Below, piece after piece: positions 7,096 to 13,648 of a stretch of DNA of 15,885 nucleotides. This DNA is from Longimonas sp046498435 (GTDB lineage Bacteria; Bacteroidota; Rhodothermia; Rhodothermales; Salinibacteraceae). Position 1 is the stretch's first letter. Each line of letters starts with the position of its first letter. The notes under the pieces are model-generated. The model was not told the DNA's origin and made no database searches. It saw only the letters and a list, made by a program, of their open reading frames with translations. The stretch lies in contig NZ_JAWOAR010000077.1 of assembly GCF_046498435.1 (NCBI RefSeq), positions 1 through 15,885 of the forward strand, in the 5' to 3' direction. A program made the position numbers and the translations under genes.

Positions 7096-7989
7096 TCAGT
7101 ACAGCGTGGTAGAGAGGCTCACCCCAAAGCGCCACGATGTGATATTGCGGCGGGCGTCTTGTGCCCGTCCCGAGGAGTTGGCATAGCGAAGCTCGTCGTC
7201 GATATTCCACGCTGCAAAGATGCCGGGCTTAACAATGGGCACGCCTGTGATGTGTATCGTAGCTGCCAGATCGTGCCGGCTCTTCTGCCCGTAGTTTCCC
7301 TGACCTGTTAGGTTGGCGTGTCCCGTAAATCCGAGTCCGCCTGTAAACGTATCCCCCTCATACCACAACACTGAGCCGTATTGGACAAACAGATCGCGGT
7401 CTACCTTAGGCATGCTTGGAGCGCGAGCCGCCTCGGTCGAGTGTGCGTAAAATCCGCCAGCCCGAAGCCGCAGACTCGTGCTTTCCGAAAACATCAGCCG
7501 CGTGTTTCCGGCTACCGTAAACATCCCGCCTTCCGGTAGAAAGGCCCCCGGGCGCCCCACCTCGGCATGCTGCCCCAGCACCGTCGTAGACGCATTCTCG
7601 GCAATAGGAATACGCCCGCCCACCTCGATCATCAGTGGAGAGCGCTTTGGAGTCAGCGCCAGTCCCACGTAAGGATTGCCCAGCTTCGTATCTGCCCCGG
7701 AGCGCTCTGCGTCGGTTCGAAAGTATGCAACGGGCATTTCGGCGACAAACTCGGTGCCCGAAGTGAGTGATACAGTTCCCGTAACGAAGTACGCGCCCGA
7801 CACGCCTTTGAGGTCGCGAATATCGGGCTGCACGGATTCCACCCCAAACTGCATGGGTTGATATGGAGGGAGCCACAGGCTCTGGGCGGCTGTAGAGGCG
7901 GGAAGCAGTGCCCAACCTAAGATCAAAAACATCCCTATTTTCCAGCAAAGCCCTTCGATGCCGTGGGAGGCGCGGGCAAACCGTTTCAT
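7096..7989 (-). CDS. Probable outer-membrane beta-barrel protein, function unknown
   Basis: The 297-residue product starts with a positively charged stretch (MKRFARASHG). A hydrophobic segment MFLILGWALLPASTAAQS follows at 20-37, which reads as a signal peptide cleaved near residue 35. The mature part is rich in alternating polar and hydrophobic residues with many Gly and aromatic residues, and it ends FGVSLSTTLY. A terminal aromatic residue of this kind is usual for the last strand of outer-membrane barrels. Repeated strand-like pieces (YFVTGTVSLTSGTEF, LVLRAGGFYAHS-like) support this. It may belong to the group often annotated as transporter or MetA-like barrel proteins, but I cannot assign a substrate. 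An earlier ATG at 8031 is possible; the start at 7989 fits a signal peptide better. It is transcribed alone. Confidence 0.72.
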   Translation of the reverse strand: MKRFARASHGIEGLCWKIGMFLILGWALLPASTAAQSLWLPPYQPMQFGVESVQPDIRDLKGVSGAYFVTGTVSLTSGTEFVAEMPVAYFRTDAERSGADTKLGNPYVGLALTPKRSPLMIEVGGRIPIAENASTTVLGQHAEVGRPGAFLPEGGMFTVAGNTRLMFSESTSLRLRAGGFYAHSTEAARAPSMPKVDRDLFVQYGSVLWYEGDTFTGGLGFTGHANLTGQGNYGQKSRHDLAATIHITGVPIVKPGIFAAWNIDDELRYANSSGRAQDARRNITSWRFGVSLSTTLY

Positions 7990-8057
7990 GAGCACAGTAG
8001 CAACGGGTCGATGGATTGGCAGCGAATACATCCTGTAATAGAACGCAACGCCTAAGC

Positions 8058-8086
8058 GGATGCAAATTTCGTCTGCATCCGGATGC
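8058..8086. promoter_or_regulatory. Cluster of three GGATGC repeats forming overlapping palindromes
   Basis: GGATGCA (8058-8064) and TGCATCC (8074-8080) form a perfect 7-base inverted repeat with a 9-base gap. The next GGATGC (8081-8086) makes GCATCCGGATGC a perfect 12-base palindrome (8075-8086). The cluster lies between two divergent starts (7989 and 8163). An AT-rich stretch with TATATTAAA at 8106-8114 follows, so it is well placed to be an operator for either gene. Confidence 0.5.
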
Positions 8087-8162
8087 GAAAGTCGTTAGAA
8101 CTCCATATATTAAAAGTAATTCTATACCAGCGCGCTTGTCTCACCAACGTCCGCTGACTGCT

Positions 8163-9692
8163 ATGTCGCACACTCAGTCTGTTTCTCCGCTCGCCACCGC
8201 TCCCTTCACGGCACGCCGCCAGCAGATTGACGCGCTGCGCGATCAGTTTACCGGGCAGGCCACTACCTACCCGCGCGCTGATGGCACGACGGGGCCACGC
8301 GTCTATCTGGACAGCGCCGCCTCCAACCTGCGGTTCCGAGGCGCCGAGGCAGTTGTGGAGGAGGCCATGCAACACTATGCCAACACGCACTCGCATCTGC
8401 ACCACGGGGCCCGCATCATGACCGAGGCGTATGCCCAGGCGCATGACACGGTGCGTTCGTTTGTGGGAGCCCCAGACTCCTACACCGCGATCTTCTGCGG
8501 CACAGGCGTTACCGGCGGACTCAACCGCATGGCGCGCCTGCTGGCCGCGCAGCGCCCCGAGCGCGATGTCGCCATTACCACCCTCATGGAGCATCATGCC
8601 AACGACCTGCCGCACCGCAAGCACATGAATCAGGTGGTGCATGTGCCGCTGGAGGTCGATCCGGACGGCAATGCGGGTCGCGTAGATATGGCGGAGTTGC
8701 AGTCTGCAATCCACGAACACGGCGACCGCCTGAACTACGTGGCGGTAACAGCCGCCTCAAACGTAACTGGCGTAGCCAACCCCGTACACAAAATTGCAGC
8801 CGCGGCGCACGAGGTCGGCGCTCTTTGCGTGGTCGATGCGGCCCAGTCTGCCGCGCACCGTCCCATCCACATCCCCGGCGATACGCCCAACGAAGCGCTC
8901 GACGTGGTATGCCTGAGCGGACACAAAATCTACGCGCCCGGCAGTCCCGGAGTCATTGTGGCGCGCAAGACCCTGTTTGCCGATCATGAGCCCGAGATTG
9001 TAGGCGGCGGTATTGTCGAGTTTGTAGATGCAAAGCGCTACGACGTCACCGATGCGCTCCCTGAGCGTGAAGAGGCCGGTACCCCAAATTTGCCCGGATC
9101 GCTGCTCCTGGGCGCTACCCTGCGCATCCTACAGCGCGTTGGCATGGACGCCGTTGAGGCGGATGAGCAGGCCCTCACCCAGTATGCGATGAGCGCGCTC
9201 CACGAGATCGACGGACTCACCATCTACGGCTCACACCGGATGGAGGTGGCCGAGCGCATTGGCGTGATCACTTTGAACCTGCACGACTTGCCGCATGGGC
9301 TCGTTACCGCGGCCTTGAACGACTATTTCGGCATCGCTGTGCGCAACGAGTGCTTCTGCGCCCAGCCGTTTGTACGACAACTCCTGGGCATTGCCGACGC
9401 GTCGGGCGTAGCTCCACCCGACTGTACCGACACCTGTGGCCCGCGCACGCAGCCAGGCATGGTACGCATTTCGTTTGGCCTCTACAACACCCGCGCCGAT
9501 GTCGATGCCGCGGTTGAAGCCCTGCGCGACCTGACCGCTCGGTCCGATTGGTACCGCGACCAGTATCGCCCGGTCCGCGATGGCAGCGGCGATTGGGTGC
9601 ACACCGATTTTGACGCTCCTCCTACCGATGAATTCAGTCTTACCGGATCGGCCGATCGCTGGCTTGCTGCTCATGCCCCGCTCAATGCGTAG
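8163..9692 (+). CDS. Class V PLP enzyme, cysteine desulfurase-like, with extra cysteines
   Basis: The 509-residue protein is a fold-type I PLP enzyme related to SufS/NifS. YLDSAASN is at 48-55, MEHHANDLP at 142-150, VVDAAQS with Asp225 and Gln228, SGHKIYAPGSPG with the PLP Lys255, and EEAGTPN near 303-309. SufS has a single persulfide Cys; this protein has NECFCAQPF with Cys397 and Cys399. An insertion of about 20 residues then adds PDCTDTCGP with Cys421 and Cys425 before the conserved RISFGLYNT. A C-terminal extension of about 50 residues follows. It may be a desulfurase, selenocysteine lyase or another class V enzyme; I cannot choose. It is not beside suf genes. The ATG at 8163 is preferred because the frame upstream (from 8016) reads through the palindrome cluster. 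Confidence 0.85.
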   Translation: MSHTQSVSPLATAPFTARRQQIDALRDQFTGQATTYPRADGTTGPRVYLDSAASNLRFRGAEAVVEEAMQHYANTHSHLHHGARIMTEAYAQAHDTVRSFVGAPDSYTAIFCGTGVTGGLNRMARLLAAQRPERDVAITTLMEHHANDLPHRKHMNQVVHVPLEVDPDGNAGRVDMAELQSAIHEHGDRLNYVAVTAASNVTGVANPVHKIAAAAHEVGALCVVDAAQSAAHRPIHIPGDTPNEALDVVCLSGHKIYAPGSPGVIVARKTLFADHEPEIVGGGIVEFVDAKRYDVTDALPEREEAGTPNLPGSLLLGATLRILQRVGMDAVEADEQALTQYAMSALHEIDGLTIYGSHRMEVAERIGVITLNLHDLPHGLVTAALNDYFGIAVRNECFCAQPFVRQLLGIADASGVAPPDCTDTCGPRTQPGMVRISFGLYNTRADVDAAVEALRDLTARSDWYRDQYRPVRDGSGDWVHTDFDAPPTDEFSLTGSADRWLAAHAPLNA

Positions 9693-9749
9693 CACGTGAG
9701 CGTAGCCCTTACGATGTAGTACACTCCTCCCGTCCTCCCTCCTGCTGTC

Positions 9750-10481
9750 ATGACAACCCTGCTGGCCCTTGAAACTGCCGACACCACCTGTGGCGTGGCG
9801 GTGTGGCACAACGGCGTATGCCGCGCGGCTGCTCACATCCATCGCCCACGTGTGCACGCTGCTCGCCTGGTGCCGCTCCTCAACGATACCCTGGAGCATG
9901 CGGAGCTTGCCCCCAAGCAGGTGGATGCGGTAGCGGTGTCATCGGGGCCGGGGTCGTACACCGGACTCCGGATTGGCATGAGCACTGCCAAAGGCTTTGC
10001 GATGGCCCGCGATCTGCCCCTCATTCCGGTGCCTACGCTTGAAGCCGCTGCGTATGCGCTTGCCCCGTGGGTCGCTCCGAACGACCTCGTCGTGCCCGCC
10101 CTCGATGCACGACGCAACGACGTATTTGCGGCGGCCTACCAGTGCACATTCAACGGCTGGTCGCCCGCCCACGACGCGGGACCGTACAACACGTCGGCCC
10201 TGGCCGATGCGGTGTGGGACGCTGCAGAAAGCGAAGGCACGATCTGGTGCACCGGCCCTGCAGCCCAGAAGGCGGCAGATCCAATCCGCACGCACCCGGC
10301 AGCCCAATCGGCAGTGCATACCGTGCGGGTTGTGCCTGCTCCATACCGAGCGCTATCAGCCGAGCATGTAGCACAACGCGGACGGGCACGTGCCCGTAAG
10401 GGTCTACACGAAGACCCGCGCACGGTGGAACCGGCGTACCTCAAAGCCTTTCACGGCACACCGTCCGCTAAATCGGTATAA
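9750..10481 (+). CDS. tsaB: TsaB, tRNA t6A37 threonylcarbamoyl transfer complex subunit
   Basis: TsaB is the ASKHA-fold partner of TsaD; with TsaE it is needed to make N6-threonylcarbamoyladenosine at position 37 of tRNAs that read ANN codons. The 243 residues show the family motifs: LLALETADTTCGVAV near 4-18, the hallmark SSGPGSYTGLRIG at 64-76 followed by STAKGFA, VPALDARRNDVF at 115-126, and EPAYLK at 227-232 near the end. It is a full-length copy. The ATG at 9750 starts just before the first strand. It follows the class V enzyme gene by 57 bases and precedes accD by 84 bases, all on one strand, so it may be cotranscribed. Confidence 0.94.
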   Translation: MTTLLALETADTTCGVAVWHNGVCRAAAHIHRPRVHAARLVPLLNDTLEHAELAPKQVDAVAVSSGPGSYTGLRIGMSTAKGFAMARDLPLIPVPTLEAAAYALAPWVAPNDLVVPALDARRNDVFAAAYQCTFNGWSPAHDAGPYNTSALADAVWDAAESEGTIWCTGPAAQKAADPIRTHPAAQSAVHTVRVVPAPYRALSAEHVAQRGRARARKGLHEDPRTVEPAYLKAFHGTPSAKSV

Positions 10482-10497
10482 ATCCAGACGTGCACGG

Positions 10498-10526
10498 TAG
10501 ACACCGTCCGCCATGGATTGTATACT
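10498..10526 (+). promoter_or_regulatory. Candidate promoter of accD
   Basis: TAGACA (10498-10503) and TATACT (10521-10526) are separated by 17 bases. Each differs by one base from the general sigma-70 hexamers. The predicted leader to the accD ATG would be about 32 bases. Members of Bacteroidota often use a different promoter consensus, so support is moderate. Confidence 0.4.
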
Positions 10527-10565
10527 GCTCCTCACCTTCTGCTCATACATTGACTCTCTGTTGGC

Positions 10566-11420
10566 ATGGCGTGGTTTCACCGCAAGAAAGCAGGTATTCT
10601 TACGAAGCGCGACGACCAAAACGAAGTGCCCGAGGGGCAGTGGGTGAAGTGTCCCAAAACTGACGAAATCGTCAACCGTCGAGAGGTCGAAGACAACCTG
10701 CTGGTGTTTCCGGGCTCGGGTTACCACTTTGGGATGAACAGTCACCGTTACTTCAACCTGCTCTTTGATGACGACTCATTTACCCTGCACGACACGGACT
10801 TGTATTCGACCGACGTGCTGGACTTTGAGGACCGCAAGCCGTATTCGCAACGACTGGAGAAGGCTCAACAGAAAACCTCACAGAACGAGGCCGTGCAAGC
10901 CGCTACCGGTCCGGTTGGAGGCCACATGACGTCGATTGCAGCCATGGACTTCTCGTTCATCGGGGGCTCAATGGGCTCGGTGGTGGGCGAGATCATTGCG
11001 CGTGCGATTAAGCGCGCTTACACCAACGGCTATCCCCTTATCACGATTACACAGAGCGGAGGCGCCCGCATGATGGAGGGGGCGCTAAGCCTTATGCAGA
11101 TGGCAAAGACCAGTGCTCATCTTACCCGGTTGGAAGACGCCGGGCTGCCGTTCATCTCTATTCTTACGCATCCCACCACCGGCGGCGTCACAGCCTCGTT
11201 TGCCATGCTGGGCGACATCCACATTGCGGAGCCCGAGGCACTTATTGGATTCGCCGGGCCACGCGTCATCCGTGAAACAATTGGCTCCGACCTGCCAGAC
11301 GGCTTTCAGCGCTCCGAGTTCTTGCTCGAACATGGCTTTGTAGACATGGTCGTTGATCGCCGCCAGCTACAACGGCGTGTGATTACACTGCTTAACCTGA
11401 TCATGGAAGAGAACGCATAG
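10566..11420 (+). CDS. accD: AccD, acetyl-CoA carboxylase carboxyltransferase beta subunit (no zinc ribbon)
   Basis: AccD with AccA transfers the carboxyl group from carboxybiotin to acetyl-CoA, giving malonyl-CoA for fatty acid synthesis. The 284 residues carry the crotonase-like core: MDFSFIGGSMGSVVGE at 127-142, SGGARMMEGALSLMQMAKTSA at about 164-184, TTGGVTASFAMLGD at 204-217 and IGFAGPRVI near 227-235. The N-terminus, where E. coli AccD has two CxxC pairs holding zinc, here reads WVKCPKTDE and LLVFPGSGYH. Only Cys29 remains, so zinc cannot be bound as in E. coli. As far as I recall, other Bacteroidota AccD proteins also lack these cysteines. The length is full, so this is not a truncation. 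Confidence 0.96.
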   Translation: MAWFHRKKAGILTKRDDQNEVPEGQWVKCPKTDEIVNRREVEDNLLVFPGSGYHFGMNSHRYFNLLFDDDSFTLHDTDLYSTDVLDFEDRKPYSQRLEKAQQKTSQNEAVQAATGPVGGHMTSIAAMDFSFIGGSMGSVVGEIIARAIKRAYTNGYPLITITQSGGARMMEGALSLMQMAKTSAHLTRLEDAGLPFISILTHPTTGGVTASFAMLGDIHIAEPEALIGFAGPRVIRETIGSDLPDGFQRSEFLLEHGFVDMVVDRRQLQRRVITLLNLIMEENA

Positions 11421-11462
11421 CACAAAGCAAGGCTGCGGCGCCACGCAAAAGCTGCCATGCCC

Positions 11463-11696
11463 TCACTTGCGCGACTGCCGATGTGGACGTGGGGTTTTGT
11501 CAACTGTGATCGACGCGAGCGGTACGGTGGCCGAATCGCCGCGCACGGGCGAAGGGGGCGGATCGTCGTTGTTAGGCGGAGGACCGTCGCCCGTGTCCGA
11601 GCGCCCCGTTCCCCCTTCGCCCATGCTAAGCAACACAGGCGCTAAGATGCAGGCCAATACCAGCGTGGGTATCACCACAAAAGCCAGAAATGTCAT
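11463..11696 (-). CDS. Small single-helix membrane protein, unknown function
   Basis: The 77-residue product begins with a hydrophobic helix (residues 2-25, FLAFVVIPTLVLACILAPVL). A soluble linker follows, rich in Gly, Asp, Asn and Pro (for example DGPPPNNDDPPPSP near 37-50), and then a basic end (KTPRPHRQSRK). The positive-inside rule is ambiguous because the N-terminus has no charge. The codon pattern is compatible with the GC-rich host. I recognise no family. It is convergent with accD and divergent from queF. Because inverted repeats run through the Pro-rich part, the segment could instead be noncoding. Confidence 0.5.
   Translation of the reverse strand: MTFLAFVVIPTLVLACILAPVLLSMGEGGTGRSDTGDGPPPNNDDPPPSPVRGDSATVPLASITVDKTPRPHRQSRK
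11544..11622. repeat. Two mutually exclusive inverted repeats
   Basis: GGGCGAAGGGGG (11547-11558) is perfectly complementary to CCCCCTTCGCCC (11611-11622), a 12-base inverted repeat. CACGGGCGA (11544-11552) is also perfectly complementary to TCGCCCGTG (11587-11595). The left arms overlap, so only one pairing can form at a time. Both lie inside the small minus-strand reading frame. Confidence 0.55.
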
Positions 11697-11763
11697 AGCA
11701 GTTTACCGTCGTTTTCAGAAGGATGCTGTTGTGAAAGCTATTGTGCAACCGTGCGTTCATCTT

Positions 11764-11790
11764 AGGACTGTTAACACAGTGTGTAGTCCT
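11764..11790 (+). promoter_or_regulatory. Inverted repeat in the queF upstream region
   Basis: AGGACT (11764-11769) and AGTCCT (11785-11790) form a 6-base stem with a 15-base loop. It lies about 70 bases before the queF ATG, in the 163 bases between divergent starts. I do not see a preQ1 riboswitch pattern. Its role is unknown; it may be an operator. Confidence 0.25.
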
Positions 11791-11859
11791 GCGTTCGGAT
11801 GCGTCCAGGCTCCGTCCTACATTGTTACGACCTGCTGATCTCCCTTTTTCGACTACCCC

Positions 11860-12354
11860 ATGGATTCATCTATATCATCTCCGTCTTCAGCCAACGAGTG
11901 GATTGAGCACGCCGCTGAACACACCGAGGCGGCGCTCGAATATATGCGCCAGTTCGGCGTTGAACCCGAGGGGCACATCCGCCCGTTTCTACCGCCCGAC
12001 ACGCGGCAAGACCACATCGACCGCCTCCCGTACACGCACGACGTCCGCCAGCGCGTAGTGTACAAAACCGAGCCGGGCGAATTCTCGGCGCGCTGCCCGT
12101 TTTCTGGGTTGCCCGACTTCGGCACCGTTGAGGTCGTCTACATCCCAGGCAATTGGATTTTGGAGCTTAAGAGTTTGAAGTATTATTTCATGTCGTGGCG
12201 CGATATTGGGGCGGCGCAAGAAGACATTACTGCCCTGCTGTTTGAGGATATAAAAGCCGAACTGGAAAATCCGGAGATGCTGACCGTAACAACCGAGTAC
12301 AATGTGCGTGGCGGCATCAATACCACGTGCACCGTAGACAGCACCGAGCAGTAG
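11860..12354 (+). CDS. queF: QueF, NADPH-dependent 7-cyano-7-deazaguanine (preQ0) reductase
   Basis: QueF reduces the nitrile of preQ0 to the amine of preQ1 for queuosine in tRNA. The 164-residue length fits the single-domain YkvM-type enzymes. EFSARCPFSGLPDFGTVEVVYIP carries the nucleophile Cys79, which forms the thioimide, and Asp86, seven residues later as in B. subtilis (Cys55, Asp62). LELKSLKYYFMSWRD follows, and NVRGGI is near the end. Forty-one residues after the Cys, where B. subtilis has His96-Glu97, this protein has Gln120-Glu121 (AAQEDI). The Glu that binds substrate is kept but the His is replaced. The other conserved blocks are intact, so the family call is firm. No Shine-Dalgarno sequence is visible before the ATG. 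Confidence 0.94.
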   Translation: MDSSISSPSSANEWIEHAAEHTEAALEYMRQFGVEPEGHIRPFLPPDTRQDHIDRLPYTHDVRQRVVYKTEPGEFSARCPFSGLPDFGTVEVVYIPGNWILELKSLKYYFMSWRDIGAAQEDITALLFEDIKAELENPEMLTVTTEYNVRGGINTTCTVDSTEQ

Positions 12355-12371
12355 GAAGCCGCACAGCACTC

Positions 12372-12407
12372 ATGTTGCCCCCACAACAGATGTTGCCCCC
12401 ACAACAG
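12372..12407. repeat. 18-base tandem repeat, two perfect copies
   Basis: The unit ATGTTGCCCCCACAACAG occurs at 12372-12389 and again at 12390-12407 without a gap. Each unit holds a dyad TGTTG-N6-CAACA. The array is just after the queF stop and touches the terminator stem. Confidence 0.85.
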
Positions 12408-12440
12408 AAAGCGCCGCCCGGCTATCTGGACGGCGCTTTC
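12407..12440. terminator. Bidirectional terminator between queF and the TonB-like gene
   Basis: GAAAGCGCCG (12407-12416) and CGGCGCTTTC (12431-12440) form a perfect 10-base stem with a 14-base loop. Either strand ends the stem with CTTTC. It lies between two convergent genes, the classic place for a shared terminator. The U-run is short on both sides, so efficiency is uncertain. Confidence 0.65.
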
Positions 12441-12472
12441 GCTATGGGATCGAACCGATAGATTGAGCCGCT

Positions 12473-13132
12473 TTAGTTCAGTTCAAACATAACCGGGAGC
12501 GACATCTGCACGCGCACGGCACGGTCGCGCTGTTTTCCTGGCTCAAACTTCATTTCACTTACGGCCCGAATTGCTTCCTCTTCAAGCGAACTGTGTGGTG
12601 AGCTCAGTGCCCGGGGATCGGTGACATTTCCTTCTTCATCAACCACAAACTGCACCACGACGCGGCCCTCGATTCCAGCACGGCGTGCAAAGTCCGGGTA
12701 CTCAACCTCTTCATAGAGCGCATCCATTCCACCGATGAGTTCGGGGCTCTCTTCAACAGCAACGAAGATTTCTTGCTCTTCTTCTTCTTCTTCTCCTCCT
12801 TCGTCAGGCGGAGGCCCACTGTCAAGCTCTTCGTCAAAGTCCAAGCTGGAGTCCCAATCGACTTCCTGGTCTTCAACGACCTCGTCGTTGGGCACCTCAA
12901 CGGGCACCGGGGGGCGTGGTGGGGGGGGAGGGGTTCTCTCTTGCTCAGTCTGTTTAATCTCTTCCATCTCAACCACATCCTGCTCTTCAAGCTGGACCTG
13001 GAAGTCGCCGCGCGAGTCGTAGCTCACGTTAAACGCCGTAACCAAGATCACAAGCGTAATTACCATCCCTACCTGAACGTAAAGCGGGTAGTCGCGCCGT
13101 AAGTCTGCGCCGGGCTTTTTGCGGGAAGCCAT
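12473..13132 (-). CDS. TonB-family energy transducer protein
   Basis: TonB-type proteins couple the inner-membrane proton gradient to outer-membrane receptors. The 219 residues show the expected order. A short basic cytoplasmic end (MASRKKPG) is followed by one membrane helix at about 17-35. A periplasmic linker then has a poly-Pro stretch (68-76) and very acidic runs, including six Glu at 114-119. A TonB C-terminal domain from about 130 includes YPDFARRAGIEGRVVVQFVV and EEGNVTDP. Linkers of Pro/Glu type are normal, but this one is unusually acidic and lacks the Lys-Pro repeats of E. coli TonB, in line with a halophile. No exbB or exbD is in the window, and it is transcribed alone. It is one member of what is often a multi-copy family, so no symbol is given. 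Confidence 0.9.
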   Translation of the reverse strand: MASRKKPGADLRRDYPLYVQVGMVITLVILVTAFNVSYDSRGDFQVQLEEQDVVEMEEIKQTEQERTPPPPPRPPVPVEVPNDEVVEDQEVDWDSSLDFDEELDSGPPPDEGGEEEEEEQEIFVAVEESPELIGGMDALYEEVEYPDFARRAGIEGRVVVQFVVDEEGNVTDPRALSSPHSSLEEEAIRAVSEMKFEPGKQRDRAVRVQMSLPVMFELN

Positions 13133-13648
13133 AAGTGTGTATGCCTATTCAACAATAAGGGGATCGACGGAAGCGGGCAGAGCCCTATCAGATATTCGCA
13201 TAAACGCTACGAACCTGTACCTTAGATGTTTCGCAGAACAGACCCACACAACAACGCACGGTCGCCCCAAAACGCACCCCGCGAAACGGCGCCAAGTCCC
13301 TTTTTTCCATAGCTTCGTGCCATTATGAGACCCAATCCGGTTGCAGCATCGCCGTATCTCTTCTCGGCAGCGCACCGGATGTACGTCGTCAGTCGGCCTT
13401 CAGCCTCGTGTGGGGATACATCGATGGACGGGAGGACGGATGAATGTTTTTCTCATCCGCCTGTTCACCCTTCCACACCTCCACCCTTCCTTGCAACGGA
13501 GCAGACGGGGGTGGTATGAGACGTCTGCTTCGGTTGCATACATTTTCAGTTCGGGAGATGCAAAAGCAACCTCACTGTGCAGAATCTCGTACGTATTTTC
13601 CTTTAACCCATTGCTTCTCTACATTGCTGACTCGCATGGTCCCAGCTT
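13133..13648. other. Gene-free divergent spacer (516 bases)
   Basis: This spacer separates the TonB-like gene (minus) from the GTPase gene (plus) and must hold the promoters of both. I see no conserved gene. Reading frames such as 13325-13519 are short and lack family resemblance. A 7-base inverted repeat CGGATGA/TCATCCG (13437-13443 and 13453-13459) with a T-rich 9-base loop lies in the middle. It is flanked by purine-rich and pyrimidine-rich stretches that are imperfectly complementary. Confidence 0.6.

Noticed and set aside
6895..7311. 138-residue plus-strand frame after the carrier gene
   Set aside because: It overlaps the 3' end of the well-supported minus-strand barrel gene and has no family resemblance.
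11697..11859. preQ1 riboswitch before queF
   Set aside because: I could not find the short pseudoknot layout (C-rich loop plus A-rich tail next to the start). Only a simple 6-base inverted repeat is visible.
13325..13519. Possible 64-residue gene in the TonB-GTPase spacer
   Set aside because: The peptide has low-complexity Pro/Ser content and no recognisable domain, and competing frames overlap it.
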